A DNA stretch of 64,000 nt, from assembly GCF_900105025.1 (NCBI RefSeq), contig NZ_LT629759.1:1922001-1986000 (forward strand). Reading direction: 5' to 3'. Below are positions 1 to 9,015 of this stretch, piece after piece. The stretch's first letter is position 1, and every line of letters starts with the position of its first letter. Origin of the DNA: Parafannyhessea umbonata (GTDB lineage: Bacteria > Actinomycetota > Coriobacteriia > Coriobacteriales > Atopobiaceae). Both the position numbers and the translations under genes were made by a program. The notes beneath the pieces are model-generated. The model saw only the letters and a program-made list of their open reading frames with translations, did no database searches and was not told the origin of the DNA.

Positions 1-2270
1 TCGAGGTTCGCGAGCATGTCCTCGCTCTGGTTCGGAATCTCGCGGGTGATCTCCTCGGGACCGAGCTTCGTGTCGCGGGCGTCGATCTCGTGACGGGAGA
101 TGTTGATGGAGGTCAGCAGGTCGTCCTGGACAACGCGCTCCGAGACGACGATGCCGTCCTCGTAGTTGTAGCCCTCCCACGGCATGTATGCCACGGTCAG
201 GTTCGTGCCCAGCGCAAGCTCGCCGTGGTCGATGGACGTGCCGTCGGTCAGCGGCTCGCCGGCCTCGACCTTCTGGCCCACGTGGACCACGGGACGGTGG
301 TTGATGCAGGTGCTCTGGTTGGAGCGCTGGTACTTGGGAAGGTCGAAGCGCTCGGGGCCGTTCGCGGTGTCGACGACCACGTGAGCGGCGTCGACCTCGA
401 CGACGGTGCCCGCGTGCTTTGCGACGATGAGCTCGCCGGAGTCGAGTGCGGCACGGCGCTCGAGGCCGGTGCCGACGTAGGGCGCGTGCGGCTTGATCAG
501 GGGCACGGCCTGACGCTGCATGTTCGCGCCCATGAGGGTACGCTTTGCGTCGTCGTGCTCAAGGAACGGAATGAGGTTCGCCGCGACGGAAAGGAGCTGG
601 CGCGGGGAGACGTCCATGTAGTCGACGGTCTCGACGGGCACGGACGCCGGAGCGCCGAACGAGCCGTCGAAGTTGCGCGTACGCGCGATGACGGTCTCGG
701 GCTTGTAGGTCTTGCCCTCGGGGTCGACGGCGACAAAGTGGCCGGTACTCGGGTCGACGGGGGTGTTCGCCGGCGCGATGACGTGGTTCTCCTCCTCGTC
801 AGCGGTCATCCAGTCGATGTCGTCCGTGACGCGGCCGTCCACGACGCGACGGTACGGCGCCTCGATGAAGCCGTACTCGTTCACGTGCGCGTACAGCGCG
901 AGCGAGCCGATGAGGCCGATGTTCGGGCCTTCGGGCGTCTCGATCGGGCACATGCGCGCGTAGTGCGAGTTGTGGACGTCGCGGACGGCGGTCGGGACGT
1001 TCGTGCGGCGGCTGGAGCCGGACTTGTGGCCGGCAAGGCCGCCGGGGCCCAGTGCGGACAGACGGCGCTTGTGCGTAAGGCCGGCAAGCGGGTTGGACTG
1101 GTCCATGAACTGGGAAAGCTGAGAAGAGCCGAAGAACTCCTTGATGGCCGCCACGATGGGACGGATGTTAATCAAGGACTGCGGCGTGATGTCGTCGGCG
1201 TCCTGGGAGGCCATGCGCTCGCGGATGACGCGCTCCATGCGGCTCATGCCGATGCGGAACTGGTTCTGCACCAGCTCGCCCACAGTGCGGACGCGACGGT
1301 TGCCAAAGTGGTCGATATCATCGAACTTCTTGGTGGTGTCGCCGTCGTGCAGCGCGAGCAGGTACCTCAGCGCGCAGACGATGTCCTCCTGCGTCAGGAT
1401 CTTCTCCTGCGCATCGACATCCAGCTCGAGCTTCTTGTTGATCTTGTAACGACCGACGCGCGCAAGGTCGTAGCGCTGGTGGTTGAAGTACAGGCTGTCC
1501 AGCAACTTCATCGCGGAGTCGACGGTGGGCGGCTCGCCCGGGCGCTGGCGACGGTAAATCTCGAGAAGGGCATCCTCGCGGGTCGTGGCAACGTCGCGCT
1601 CCAGCGTGGCGCGAACCACGTCGGAGTCGCCAAGCAGGTTCATGATCTCGTCGTCGCTCTCGGCGATGCCGAGCGCGCGAAGCAGCAGGGTCGCGCTCTG
1701 ACGGCGTTTGCGGTCAATGGAGACCACCAGGTGGCCGTGCTTGTCGACCTCGAACTCAAGCCACGCGCCACGCGCGGGAATAAACTGCACGCGCTGCACG
1801 GTGACGCCGTTGTCCAGCTCCTCGGAGAAGTACACGCCCGGCGAGCGAACCAGCTGCGAGACGACGACGCGCTCGGTGCCGTTGATGATGAAGGTGCCGC
1901 GGTCGGTCATCAGGGGGAAGTCGCCCATGAAGACGAGCTGCTCCTTGATCTCGCCCGTGTCAGTGTTCACGAAGCGCACGTCCACGAAGAGCGGCGCCTG
2001 GTACGACATGTCCTTGGCACGACATTCCGCAATGTCCGCGGGCGCGTCGCCAAACTGATGTTCACCAAAGGTGACCTGCATGTTCTTCGCGGAGTTCTCG
2101 ATGGGCGAAAACTCGGCGAAGCACTCGGCCAGGCCTTCGGTCATGAAGCGGTTGAAAGACTCCTTCTGTACGGAAATGAGGTTGGGCAACTCCATCGCAC
2201 CAGGGATCTTGCTGAAGCTCACGCGCTTGCGCTGCTCCTGTGCGGGCTGGGAAGACTTTGCGGTAGGCAC
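1..2270 (-). CDS. rpoB: RNA polymerase beta subunit, 3' end cut by window edge
   Basis: RpoB, part of the catalytic core of RNA polymerase. About 757 codons are present; the C-terminal third lies outside the window. The GTG start at 2270 is chosen because AGGAGG lies 9 nt upstream and the protein then reads [13 protein letters not shown]...[16 protein letters not shown]. Family motifs are clear: the rifampicin region [23 protein letters not shown] (in two parts here), ALGPGG, and [19 protein letters not shown]. The left edge reads [15 protein letters not shown]. It sits downstream of rplJL, as usual, but has its own promoter after an rplL terminator. Odd: the conserved RERAGFEVRDVH stretch after ALGPGGL is replaced by a longer, different sequence (see findings). 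rpoC is expected next, outside the window. Confidence 0.97.
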   Translation of the reverse strand, partial: MPTAKSSQPAQEQRKRVSFSKIPGAMELPNLISVQKESFNRFMTEGLAECFAEFSPIENSAKNMQVTFGEHQFGDAPADIAECRAKDMSYQAPLFVDVRFVNTDTGEIKEQLVFMGDFPLMTDRGTFIINGTERVVVSQLVRSPGVYFSEELDNGVTVQRVQFIPARGAWLEFEVDKHGHLVVSIDRKRRQSATLLLRALGIAESDDEIMNLLGDSDVVRATLERDVATTREDALLEIYRRQRPGEPPTVDSAMKLLDSLYFNHQRYDLARVGRYKINKKLELDVDAQEKILTQEDIVCALRYLLALHDGDTTKKFDDIDHFGNRRVRTVGELVQNQFRIGMSRMERVIRERMASQDADDITPQSLINIRPIVAAIKEFFGSSQLSQFMDQSNPLAGLTHKRRLSALGPGGLAGHKSGSSRRTNVPTAVRDVHNSHYARMCPIETPEGPNIGLIGSLALYAHVNEYGFIEAPYRRVVDGRVTDDIDWMTADEEENHVIAPANTPVDPSTGHFVAVDPEGKTYKPETVIARTRNFDGSFGAPASVPVETVDYMDVSPRQLLSVAANLIPFLEHDDAKRTLMGANMQRQAVPLIKPHAPYVGTGLERRAALDSGELIVAKHAGTVVEVDAAHVVVDTANGPERFDLPKYQRSNQSTCINHRPVVHVGQKVEAGEPLTDGTSIDHGELALGTNLTVAYMPWEGYNYEDGIVVSERVVQDDLLTSINISRHEIDARDTKLGPEEITREIPNQSEDMLANL

Positions 2271-2322
2271 CAGGCACTTCCTCCTTCGACGAGATAAAAA
2301 GCGGCAGTTGTCGCAATCTAAT

Positions 2323-2351
2323 AACTTAACGAAGTTGGAATTCCAGGTCAA
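2323..2351 (-). promoter_or_regulatory. candidate rpoB promoter
   Basis: On the minus strand TTGACC (2346-2351) and TAAGTT (2323-2328) are separated by 17 nt, about 50 nt upstream of the rpoB start. It lies after the rplL terminator, so rpoB could be transcribed independently of rplJL. The remaining gap to rplL (2352-2611) holds no gene; it is relatively AT-rich and includes one GTTCTTCTCG copy at 2591-2600. Confidence 0.5.
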
Positions 2352-2611
2352 TGAAAAGTCTTGACATTCGAGGGGCTTTTTATTAGGGGAGAAAAGCGAG
2401 CCTTTTACCTGCGAAAACGCAATCTTCAATTGTGGTCAGATTGTGGGCCGTTACATCCCAAATCAACCACTCGTTGCATTTTCGCGCAGAAATTTGTCAG
2501 TCGTTACAGATTCTCGCCCACCATCGGCTTTCCGCAGACCAACCTCGAAAGTCTTTCAAGCATTGGGACCGCCGGGGCGAGCTCGCAGAGGTTCTTCTCG
2601 TGTTCGCGCCA

Positions 2612-2646
2612 TAACAAAAAGGTCCGGACCTTGCGGCCCGGACCCC
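2612..2646 (-). terminator. terminator after rplL
   Basis: On the minus strand a hairpin with arms GGTCCGG and CCGGACC is followed directly by TTTTTG. It lies about 30 nt past the rplL stop and probably ends or attenuates rplJL transcription before rpoB. Confidence 0.75.
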
Positions 2647-2676
2647 AGACGTGCGAAGTGCTAAAGGGAGCGCTTG

Positions 2677-3054
2677 TTACTTCAGGGTAACGGTAGCGCC
2701 GGCCTCCTCGAGCTGCTTCTTGGCGTCCTCAGCGTCCTCCTTCTTGGCACCCTCGAGGATGACCTTAGGAGCGGACTCGACGGCCTCCTTGGCCTCCTTC
2801 AGGCCAAGGGAGGTGAGGGCACGGACGACCTTGATGACGGCGATCTTGTTGGAGCCGAAAGAGGTCAGCTCGACGTCGAAGTTGGTCTTCTCCTCAGCGG
2901 GAGCAGCGTCGGCCGCGGGAGCGGCAGCGGCGACAGCGACGGGAGCAGCAGCGGAGACGCCGAAGACGTCCTCCAGCTCGTGAACGAGCTCGGAAAGCTC
3001 GAGGGCGGGCATCTCCTTGAGGGCCTCGATGATCTCATCCTTGGTGACAGCCAT
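2677..3054 (-). CDS. rplL: 50S ribosomal protein L7/L12
   Basis: Stalk protein of the large ribosomal subunit; dimers bind L10 and recruit translational GTPases. The 125-residue length is typical. The N-terminal dimerisation segment (about 1-35) is followed by an Ala-rich hinge (about 36-53). The C-terminal domain contains the conserved [26 protein letters not shown] and [13 protein letters not shown] stretches. The start follows AAAGGAG at a normal distance. It is 87 nt downstream of rplJ in the same transcript. Confidence 0.98.
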   Translation of the reverse strand: MAVTKDEIIEALKEMPALELSELVHELEDVFGVSAAAPVAVAAAAPAADAAPAEEKTNFDVELTSFGSNKIAVIKVVRALTSLGLKEAKEAVESAPKVILEGAKKEDAEDAKKQLEEAGATVTLK

Positions 3055-3141
3055 GTCAATTCTCCTTTGTTAGTGGGCGCTTCCTGCGCCCATCAAATTT
3101 TTGGTCGTGCAAGGTTCAATGTTGCCTTTGAAGTTCGCCTT

Positions 3142-3657
3142 TTAGGCGGCGTTCTTCTGATCTGCGATGGCGTCCAGGACGGTCGCAAGACCCCTGGCGG
3201 GACCAGCGCAAACCTGAGCGATGCCGGAAAGCGGGCTTGCGATGACGTAAACCAGCTGGGCCATGAGCTCGTCGCGAGAGGGCAGCTCCGCATAGGCCTT
3301 GGCCTCGTCCGCAGAGAGGGACTGGCCGTCAGCGATGGCACCGAGCCACTCGATCTTCTTGAGGGCCTTGGACTCCTCCTTGATGACCTTGGCAGCGGCG
3401 ACGGGGTCGTTCTCGTAGAAGACGTAGGCAACGGTGCCTGCGACGTCAGCCACGGGCATCTCGGCCTGCTCAAGAGCGATCTTCACGATGTTGTTCTTGT
3501 AGACCTTCATGTGAGCGCCGGCCGCGGTGAGCTTGCGGCGAAGCTCCTGAGTCTCCTTGACGGTAAGACCACGGTAGTCGATGAAGAAGATACCCTTGGA
3601 GTTGTCAATGGACTCCTTGACCTTGGCGAGCATCTCGACGTTCTTGCTGTTGGGCAT
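3142..3657 (-). CDS. rplJ: 50S ribosomal protein L10
   Basis: Base of the ribosomal stalk; binds 23S rRNA and L7/L12 dimers. 171 residues. The start at MPNSKNVEML is preferred over an upstream in-frame extension of 38 residues because AAGGAGG lies just ahead of it and the extension overlaps the leader hairpin. The sequence reads through IDYRGLTVKETQELRRKL and VYKNNIVKIAL, standard L10 motifs. It forms an operon with rplL and is preceded by an L10-type autoregulatory leader with a terminator hairpin. Confidence 0.97.
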   Translation of the reverse strand: MPNSKNVEMLAKVKESIDNSKGIFFIDYRGLTVKETQELRRKLTAAGAHMKVYKNNIVKIALEQAEMPVADVAGTVAYVFYENDPVAAAKVIKEESKALKKIEWLGAIADGQSLSADEAKAYAELPSRDELMAQLVYVIASPLSGIAQVCAGPARGLATVLDAIADQKNAA

Positions 3658-3714
3658 GAAATACACCTCCTTGATCCAATCGGGCACATGCCGCCGACGC
3701 GGCGGGCCTTCACG

Positions 3715-3750
3715 AAAAAGACCCCGCTTGGCGCAGCCAAAGCGAGGTCC
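3715..3750 (-). terminator. attenuator hairpin ahead of rplJ
   Basis: The minus strand reads GACCTCGCTTTGGC, TGC, then GCCAAGCGGGGTC and CTTTTT. This strong stem-loop with a T tract lies about 60 nt before the rplJ start. Its place between the L10 leader and the gene suggests control by premature termination rather than a true operon end. Confidence 0.7.
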
Positions 3751-3842
3751 AAGAAGTAATTCCAAGACCACCTCGGCTGGCGGGATACCCCTTCAAGCCC
3801 TTGCGGGCACCTGCTGTCTTTGGCAGCGGTACGTGCTGTTTA
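3751..3842 (-). promoter_or_regulatory. ribosomal protein L10 leader
   Basis: The minus-strand RNA contains GCTGCCAAAGACAGCAGG, TGCCCGCAAGGGC and AAGGGGTATCCCGCC. These match the order of elements in the L10 leader (L10/L12-binding mRNA structure) of many bacteria. It lies between a possible promoter (TTGACT near 3930, weak) and the attenuator hairpin. The region 3843-4015 upstream holds no gene; it has one GTTCTTCTCG copy at 3915-3924. Confidence 0.75.
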
Positions 3843-4015
3843 CTATCGCATGACTCACGCCATGCAGAGGACATTTTCACATCAGCCATGTCATGCGTCA
3901 AGTCAAGGCGTCGCGTTCTTCTCGTCTCCACATTGTATGCGCATAGACATCCGTCTCCATTCCCTACCGTGAGTAGACCAGCCCAGCCACGCGCTCGACA
4001 AGATGAGCCGGGCGA

Positions 4016-4059
4016 GAAAAAAACAGAATGCCGGCCCGGGAGATCCCGAACCAGCATTC
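4016..4059 (-). terminator. terminator after rplKA
   Basis: On the minus strand the arms GAATGCTGGTTCGGGA and TCCCGGGCCGGCATTC are followed by TGTTTTTTT. This strong intrinsic terminator separates the rplKA transcript from rplJL. Confidence 0.85.
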
Positions 4060-4100
4060 GTGCGTTGCTTCTGTCTAGCGACTGCTAGGTGGCTCTTTTG

Positions 4101-4808
4101 CTACTCGGCGAGGAAGTCGCGGGTCACAGCGGAGTCGACCTTGACGCCGGGGCCCATCGTCGAGGAGAAGGCGACGGACTTGACATAGCGGCCCTTGGCC
4201 GTGGACGGCTTCACGCGGAGGATCTCGGTGTAGAGAGCCGCATAGTTCTCGACGAGCTGCTCGACGGTGAAGGAGACCTTGCCCATGGGGACATGGCAGA
4301 TGCCGTAGCGGTCAGCGCGGTACTCGACACGACCGGCCTTGAGCTCCTTGACCATCTTCTCGACGTCCATGGTGACGGTGCCGAGCTTGGGGTTCGGCAT
4401 CAGGCCACGGGGGCCGAGGATGCGGCCGAGACGACCGACCTTGCCCATGAGGTTCGGGGTCGCGATGACGGCGTCGAAGTTGATGTTGCCCTTCTGGACA
4501 TCCTCGACGAGGTCGTCGGAACCGACGATGTCGGCACCGGCTGCCTTGGCCTCTTCGGCCTTGGCGCCCTCTGCGAAGACGGCGACGCGGACGGTCTTGC
4601 CGGTGCCGTTGGGCAGGGAGATGGAGCCACGGACGTTCTGGTCGGCCTTGCGGGTGTCGACGCCCAGGCGGATGGAAGCCTCGACGGTCTCGTCGAACTT
4701 GGCGGTGGAGAGCTCCTTCACGAGCTCCATGGCCTTCTTCGGGCTGTAGACCTCTGCCTTGTCGAACTTGGCAGCGGCGTTGGTGTAGTTCTTTCCGTGC
4801 TTCGCCAT
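4101..4808 (-). CDS. rplA: 50S ribosomal protein L1
   Basis: L1 binds 23S rRNA at the L1 stalk and helps release deacylated tRNA. 235 residues, normal length. Recognisable stretches include [16 protein letters not shown], the [18 protein letters not shown] core, and [19 protein letters not shown], the hallmark of L1. It lies 104 nt downstream of rplK in the usual rplK-rplA order and is followed by a strong terminator. The start follows a good purine-rich site (GGAGG). Confidence 0.98.
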   Translation of the reverse strand: MAKHGKNYTNAAAKFDKAEVYSPKKAMELVKELSTAKFDETVEASIRLGVDTRKADQNVRGSISLPNGTGKTVRVAVFAEGAKAEEAKAAGADIVGSDDLVEDVQKGNINFDAVIATPNLMGKVGRLGRILGPRGLMPNPKLGTVTMDVEKMVKELKAGRVEYRADRYGICHVPMGKVSFTVEQLVENYAALYTEILRVKPSTAKGRYVKSVAFSSTMGPGVKVDSAVTRDFLAE

Positions 4809-4912
4809 TTCTTACCTCCTGTGTGGTTAGCGGGCGGCGTGGCCCTCCCACGTAGTTGGTGGATTCCCACCGTTATCTGACACGCCCGGGCTTGCCAGGC
4901 GCTTGGAACCTG

Positions 4913-5338
4913 CTACTCGGCGATGGTGACGCCCATGGAGCGCGCGGTGCCCGCGACGATCTTCTTGGCAGCCTCGATGTCGTTGGCGTTGAGGTCCGGC
5001 ATCTTGATCTCGGCGATCTTGGTGAGCTGCTCCTGAGAAAGCTGGCCAACCTTGTCGCGCTGGGGAACGCCAGAGCCGCTCTTGAGGCCGAGCTCCTTCT
5101 TGATCAGCTGCGCCGCAGGAGGGGTCTTGCAAACGAAGTCAAAGGTGCGGTCCTCGTAGACGGTGATCTCGACAGGGATGATGTCACCCTTCTTGTCGGA
5201 GGTCGCCGCGTTGAACGCCTGGCAGAACTGCATGATGTTGACCTGCGCGGCACCAAGGGCGGGGCCGACGGGAGGCGCGGGGTTAGCTGCGCCAGCAGGA
5301 ATCTGGAGCTTGATGAAGTGGGTAACCTTCTTGGCCAT
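4913..5338 (-). CDS. rplK: 50S ribosomal protein L11
   Basis: L11 forms the GTPase-associated centre with 23S rRNA and is the target region of thiopeptides. 141 residues. It contains [29 protein letters not shown] (positions about 8-36, proline-rich N-domain) and the C-domain motif ending [11 protein letters not shown]. It follows nusG by 86 nt and precedes rplA, the standard nusG-rplK-rplA order. Confidence 0.98.
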   Translation of the reverse strand: MAKKVTHFIKLQIPAGAANPAPPVGPALGAAQVNIMQFCQAFNAATSDKKGDIIPVEITVYEDRTFDFVCKTPPAAQLIKKELGLKSGSGVPQRDKVGQLSQEQLTKIAEIKMPDLNANDIEAAKKIVAGTARSMGVTIAE

Positions 5339-5424
5339 TGTGGTCTCCTAGACAGAGTTTTGCGTTTCCTATATCAATCGACCCCGGAGAAGCCATCCTC
5401 ACCGATACCGGGACCGACTGGTTG

Positions 5425-5982
5425 CTAAGCGATGATGGTGATCTGGTCGAGGGTGAGTTCGACGGGAGTCTCACGGCCGAAGATCGTGAGCATGACCTTG
5501 ACCTTGCCCGCCTCGGCGTTGACCTCGGACACTTGGCCGTCGAAGTCCGCAAGCGGACCAGATACGACCTTGACCGACATGCCGGGCTCGATGTTCGTGG
5601 TGGTCGTGACGTGCTTCTGGGGCTTAGAGCCGTTCGCGTTACCACCGCCGCGGTGCATGATCTTGTTGAACTCAGACCTGCGGAGCGGGGCAGGCTTGCT
5701 GCCGTCCAGACCAAGGAAGCCAGTGACGCCGTCTGTGTTGCGGACGAGAGTCCACGTGTCGTCGTTCATCTCCATGCGAACGAGGACATAACCCGGGAAG
5801 ACCTTCTCTTCCTTGGTCTCGCGCTTGCCACCGTCCTTGATCTCGGTGACGTCCTCGGTCGGAATCTGGATGTCGACGATCTTGTCCTGCATGCCGTTTA
5901 TCTCGGCACGGTGCTCGATCTCGCCCTTCACCTTGTTCTCGTAGCCCGAGTAGGTGTGGACCACATACCAGCGCTTTGCCAT
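5425..5982 (-). CDS. nusG: transcription termination/antitermination protein NusG
   Basis: Binds RNA polymerase and links it to Rho or the ribosome. 185 residues. The N-terminal NGN domain begins KRWYVVHTYSGYENKVK and includes VFPGYVLVRM. The C-terminal KOW domain contains GMSVKVVSGPLADFDGQV and ends with DQITIIA. It starts 3 nt after the secE stop, so the pair is very likely co-translated. Confidence 0.98.
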   Translation of the reverse strand: MAKRWYVVHTYSGYENKVKGEIEHRAEINGMQDKIVDIQIPTEDVTEIKDGGKRETKEEKVFPGYVLVRMEMNDDTWTLVRNTDGVTGFLGLDGSKPAPLRRSEFNKIMHRGGGNANGSKPQKHVTTTTNIEPGMSVKVVSGPLADFDGQVSEVNAEAGKVKVMLTIFGRETPVELTLDQITIIA

Positions 5983-5985
5983 GTC

Positions 5986-6351
5986 CTATCCCCTCAGTCC
6001 CGTGAAGCCCACGAGTACAGCAACGAATCCGGTGTCGACAAGCCACACGCACACTCCGAACACGATGAGCATGACGATGACTGCGACGGAATAGCTCTTG
6101 AGCTCGTTGCGCTCGGGCCACACCACGCGATGCATCTCCGCCTTCACGTCGCGGAAGTAGCTGCGAATGCGACCAGGCTTCTTTGCCGGTTTCTCGGACT
6201 TCTTCGCAGAGGTTTGGGCAACCGAAGCGTCAGCCTTCTTCGCCGGCTCCTTCGAGCCGGGCTGGGAAGCGGCGCGGGTGGCCTCGAGCGCGGCACGCTC
6301 AGCAGAGCGGGCCTTGCGTGCGCTTCTTCTCTGACGCTCCTTCTTTGCCAT
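5986..6351 (-). CDS. secE: preprotein translocase subunit SecE
   Basis: Essential small subunit of SecYEG. 121 residues with a single C-terminal membrane span (about 88-112, SVAVIVMLIVFGVCVWLV). It is preceded by the family motif VKAEMHRVVWPERNEL. The first 60 residues are a basic, Ala/Lys-rich extension, longer than in minimal SecE but common in actinobacteria. It lies directly upstream of nusG and downstream of tRNA-Trp. Confidence 0.95.
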   Translation of the reverse strand: MAKKERQRRSARKARSAERAALEATRAASQPGSKEPAKKADASVAQTSAKKSEKPAKKPGRIRSYFRDVKAEMHRVVWPERNELKSYSVAVIVMLIVFGVCVWLVDTGFVAVLVGFTGLRG

Positions 6352-6414
6352 TAAACGAAACCCCTATTCATAGAAACCGGCTAACCCCGATAAGGGATAG
6401 CCGGTGGTGTAATC

Positions 6415-6490
6415 TGGCAGGCCAGGTAGGACTCGAACCCACAACAAACGGTTTTGGAGACCGCCGCTCTACCATTGGAGCTACTGGCCT
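6415..6490 (-). tRNA. tRNA-Trp (CCA)
   Basis: On the minus strand the acceptor arms AGGCCAG and CTGGCCT pair. The D arm is GCTC-AATGGTA-GAGC, the anticodon loop CTCCAAA (anticodon CCA) and the T arm contains GGTTCGAGTCC. The 3' CCA is encoded (6415-6417). It is embedded between rpmG and secE. Confidence 0.96.
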
Positions 6491-6504
6491 GTATGACCCT
6501 TATT

Positions 6505-6654
6505 TTAGCGGGTCTCCCTGTGAAGGGTGTGCTTGTGGCACCACGGGCAATATTTCTTCAACTCCATGCGATCCGGAGTGTTTGCCTTGTTCTTCTTCGT
6601 GGTGTAATTGCGACGCTTGCACTCAGTGCATGCAAGGGTAACGAGTGTACGCAT
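6505..6654 (-). CDS. rpmG: 50S ribosomal protein L33, zinc-ribbon type
   Basis: Large-subunit protein of 49 residues. The start ATG at 6654 follows AGGAGG by 4 nt. It retains both cysteine pairs (CTEC near position 10 and CPWC near 38), so this is the zinc-binding paralogue. It lies upstream of tRNA-Trp, secE and nusG and probably shares their transcript. Confidence 0.96.
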   Translation of the reverse strand: MRTLVTLACTECKRRNYTTKKNKANTPDRMELKKYCPWCHKHTLHRETR

Positions 6655-6707
6655 TGATCCTCCTATAGATAACCGCCACGGGACTACCCCTGCGTCGGCG
6701 ATGGTAT

Positions 6708-6737
6708 ACGCTACCATTCAATGGTTCGGTCTGTCAA
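6708..6737 (-). promoter_or_regulatory. promoter of rpmG-tRNA-Trp-secE-nusG
   Basis: Minus strand: TTGACA (6732-6737), 18-nt spacer, TAGCGT (6708-6713), about 55 nt upstream of rpmG and downstream of the tuf terminator. Confidence 0.55.
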
Positions 6738-6800
6738 CCGGATGGGTTTGTCATTCAGCGCCTCGACAAAACCATCAAATATCAGCGCATACATTGGAAG

Positions 6801-6834
6801 AGAAAAGCCCGACGCCCCAAACGAGGCGTCGGGC
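6801..6834 (-). terminator. terminator after tuf
   Basis: Minus-strand stem GCCCGACGCC / GGGCGTCGGGC followed by TTTTC, about 30 nt past the tuf stop. Confidence 0.85.
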
Positions 6835-6863
6835 CAAAAGTACGAGCTATGTGTAGCTAGATG

Positions 6864-8069
6864 CTACGCAATGATCGTGGAGACACGACCGTCGCCGACG
6901 GTGTGGCCGCCCTCGCGGATAGCGAAGCGGAGGCCCTCCTCCATGGCGATCGGGTGAATGAGGTCGCAGTGGATGGTGATGTGGTCACCAGGCATAGCCA
7001 TCTCAACCTTGTTGCCATCGGAGTCGGTGAGCTCGGTGATGTCGCCAGTCACGTCAGTGGTGCGGAAGTAGAACTGGGGACGATAGCCGGAGAAGAACGG
7101 GGTGTGACGGCCACCCTCCTCCTTGGTGAGGACGTAGATCTCGCCGGTGAACTCGTGGTGAGGGGTGACGGAGCCGGGCTTGCAGAGAACCTGGCCACGG
7201 ACGACGTCCTCGCGCTTGATGCCACGGAGCAGGATGCCGACGTTGTCGCCAGCCTCGCAGAAGTCCATGGTCTTGCGGAACATCTCGATGCCGGTGGCAG
7301 TCGAGGTCTGGGTGTCCTTGATGCCGACGATCTCGACAGGCTCGTTGAGCTTGAGCTCGCCACGCTCGACACGGCCGGTGACGACGGTACCACGGCCGGA
7401 GATGGTCATGACGTCCTCGATAGCCATCAGGAACGGCTTCTCGTTGTCACGAGCGGGGGTCGGGATGTAGGAGTCAACGGTGTGCATGAGCTCGACGATG
7501 GAGTCGACCCACTTCTGCTCGCCGTTGAGGGCGCCGAGAGCAGAACCACGGATGATGGGGATATCGTCTCCGGGGAAGCCGTACTCGGACAGGAGGTCAC
7601 GGGTCTCCATCTCGACGAGGTCGATGAGCTCCTCATCGTCGACCATGTCGCACTTGTTCAGGAAGACGACGATGTACTTAACGCCGACCTGACGGGCAAG
7701 GAGGATGTGCTCACGAGTCTGAGCCATGGGGCCGTCGGTAGCTGCGATGACGAGGATAGCACCGTCCATCTGAGCAGCGCCGGAAATCATGTTCTTGACG
7801 TAGTCAGCGTGGCCCGGGCAGTCGACGTGCGCGTAGTGGCGCTCCCAGGTCTCGTACTCGACGTGAGCGACAGAAATGGTAATACCACGCTGACGCTCCT
7901 CGGGAGCCTTGTCGATGTTCTCGAAGGCGGTGTAGTCGGCCTTGCAGCCCTCGGTCTCGGAGAGAACCTTGGTGATGGCTGCGGTAAGGGTGGTCTTACC
8001 GTGGTCGACGTGACCAATCGTACCGATGTTTACGTGTGGCTTAGAACGGTCGAACTTCTCCTTGGCCAT
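6864..8069 (-). CDS. tuf: elongation factor Tu
   Basis: GTPase that delivers aminoacyl-tRNA to the ribosome. 401 residues from the ATG at 8069, which sits 7 nt after AGGAGG; a TTG two codons upstream is less likely. GTP-binding motifs are GHVDHGKT (19-26), DCPGHADY near 82 and NKCD near 137. Domains 2 and 3 are complete, ending [13 protein letters not shown]. It lies downstream of a tRNA Tyr-Thr-Met cluster, an arrangement seen for tufB in other bacteria. fusA and rpsL are not in the window. Confidence 0.98.
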   Translation of the reverse strand: MAKEKFDRSKPHVNIGTIGHVDHGKTTLTAAITKVLSETEGCKADYTAFENIDKAPEERQRGITISVAHVEYETWERHYAHVDCPGHADYVKNMISGAAQMDGAILVIAATDGPMAQTREHILLARQVGVKYIVVFLNKCDMVDDEELIDLVEMETRDLLSEYGFPGDDIPIIRGSALGALNGEQKWVDSIVELMHTVDSYIPTPARDNEKPFLMAIEDVMTISGRGTVVTGRVERGELKLNEPVEIVGIKDTQTSTATGIEMFRKTMDFCEAGDNVGILLRGIKREDVVRGQVLCKPGSVTPHHEFTGEIYVLTKEEGGRHTPFFSGYRPQFYFRTTDVTGDITELTDSDGNKVEMAMPGDHITIHCDLIHPIAMEEGLRFAIREGGHTVGDGRVSTIIA

Positions 8070-8141
8070 TGCCAATCCTCCTTTTGAAACAACCTTCGCG
8101 GGCTATTCCATGGTACTAAAAACGACGCCTAATTATGCTCA

Positions 8142-8159
8142 GAGGCGCCGAAGCGCCTC
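8142..8159 (-). terminator. hairpin between tRNA-Met and tuf
   Basis: GAGGCGC-TTCG-GCGCCTC, a perfect 7-bp stem with a stable tetraloop. There is no immediate T tract, so it may be a processing or partial-termination element; AGCATAATT just after it could be a -10 for tuf. Confidence 0.45.
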
Positions 8160-8169
8160 ATTAAAGCCA

Positions 8170-8246
8170 TGGTACCGGTGACTGGATTCGAACCAGTGAC
8201 ATCGCGGGTATGAGCCGCGTGCTCTAACCAGCTGAGCTACACCGGC
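8170..8246 (-). tRNA. tRNA-Met (CAT)
   Basis: Acceptor GCCGGTG / CACCGGT-A, D arm with GTTAGAGC, anticodon stem CGCGG / CCGCG around loop CTCATAC (anticodon CAT), encoded CCA. Probably elongator Met; a lysidine-modified Ile tRNA with CAT cannot be excluded by eye. Confidence 0.9.
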
Positions 8247-8268
8247 ATGGTGTGTGGCACTTGAAACA

Positions 8269-8344
8269 TGGAGCCCGCGACCGGATTCGAACCGGTGACC
8301 TCTTCGTTACCAACGAAGTGCTCTACCGACTGAGCTACACGGGC
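8269..8344 (-). tRNA. tRNA-Thr (GGT)
   Basis: Acceptor GCCCGTG / CGCGGGC, anticodon stem CTTCG / CGAAG with loop TTGGTAA (anticodon GGT), encoded CCA at the 3' end. Confidence 0.95.
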
Positions 8345-8350
8345 CTGGAA

Positions 8351-8434
8351 TGGTGGGGATGCTTGGACTCGAACCAAGGAACCCAGAGGGAGCGGATTTA
8401 CAGTCCGCCGCAGTTGCCGCTGTGCCACATCCCC
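8351..8434 (-). tRNA. tRNA-Tyr (GTA)
   Basis: Class II tRNA with a variable arm. Acceptor GGGGATG / CATCCCC, anticodon stem GCGGA / TCCGC, loop CTGTAAA (anticodon GTA), encoded CCA. Confidence 0.95.
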
Positions 8435-8494
8435 ATTCCGTTTTCAAGCTGCTTGCTCGTTCGTTCGCGAGGACTTCCCTTGCAAGCGGAAAGT

Positions 8495-8523
8495 ATACTA
8501 CGGCCCGGGGGCCCGCTTGTCAA
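8495..8523 (-). promoter_or_regulatory. promoter of tRNA Tyr-Thr-Met-tuf
   Basis: Minus strand: TTGACA (8518-8523), 17-nt spacer, TAGTAT (8495-8500), about 60 nt before tRNA-Tyr. This is one of the best promoter matches in the window. Confidence 0.75.
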
Positions 8524-8616
8524 CTCATTCCACCCATCCGGGCGTATCCCCTCATATTTCCTACATAATTGCAGGTAGAACATGCCGTTCTTCTCTTCGA
8601 AACATAGTGTTGGGAT

Positions 8617-8653
8617 AAAAAAGGCGCCAAAACCCGCAAAAGGTTTTGGCGCT
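8617..8653 (-). terminator. terminator after tRNA-Thr (TGT)
   Basis: Minus-strand stem AGCGCCAAAACC / GGTTTTGGCGCC followed by TTTTTT. It isolates tRNA-Thr(TGT) from the downstream tRNA-tuf unit. Confidence 0.9.
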
Positions 8654-8661
8654 GATATTCC

Positions 8662-8736
8662 TGGAGCTGGCGATAGGGCTCGAACCTACAACAACTGGTT
8701 TACAAAACCAGGGCTCTACCATTGAGCTACGCCAGC
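8662..8736 (-). tRNA. tRNA-Thr (TGT)
   Basis: Acceptor GCTGGCG / CGCCAGC, D arm GCTC-AATGGTA-GAGC, anticodon stem CTGGT / ACCAG with loop TTTGTAA (anticodon TGT), encoded CCA. A TATGAT -10-like box lies just upstream near 8750. The rest of the gap to 9015 shows no gene. Confidence 0.95.
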
Positions 8737-9015
8737 GGGTTCTAGCATCATAGCCCGAACGTGCGCTTTGCGCTAGGGGTCACTCGGTCTTTTTGCTCGC
8801 CCATGCGGTTGTACAGGACGAGGCCCGATTCAGACAGCCGGCTCCGTTGCAAGCCCGGCAAAGACACTCGCGTCCTCGCTACCCCCTATGACACCCGCAG
8901 CGGCATTCATGTCACGCGTCGCGATATGCGACGTGGACAGAATCTTGCGCGATCGGCGGACCGACGCTTGCGCGACCAGAGGGGCATCTCCGCGGACGCC
9001 GATGCTTGCCGGTGC

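Noticed and set aside
90-2297. 735-codon plus-strand open frame across rpoB
   Set aside because: It is antisense to an unmistakable RpoB frame; GC-rich third positions create long shadow frames on the opposite strand.
8761-9015. Open frame continuing about 65 codons past the NYN-gene TAG stop, and a 26-codon ATG frame within it
   Set aside because: No ribosome site precedes the ATG, and the composition does not resemble a conserved extension; chance openness in GC-rich DNA is likely.
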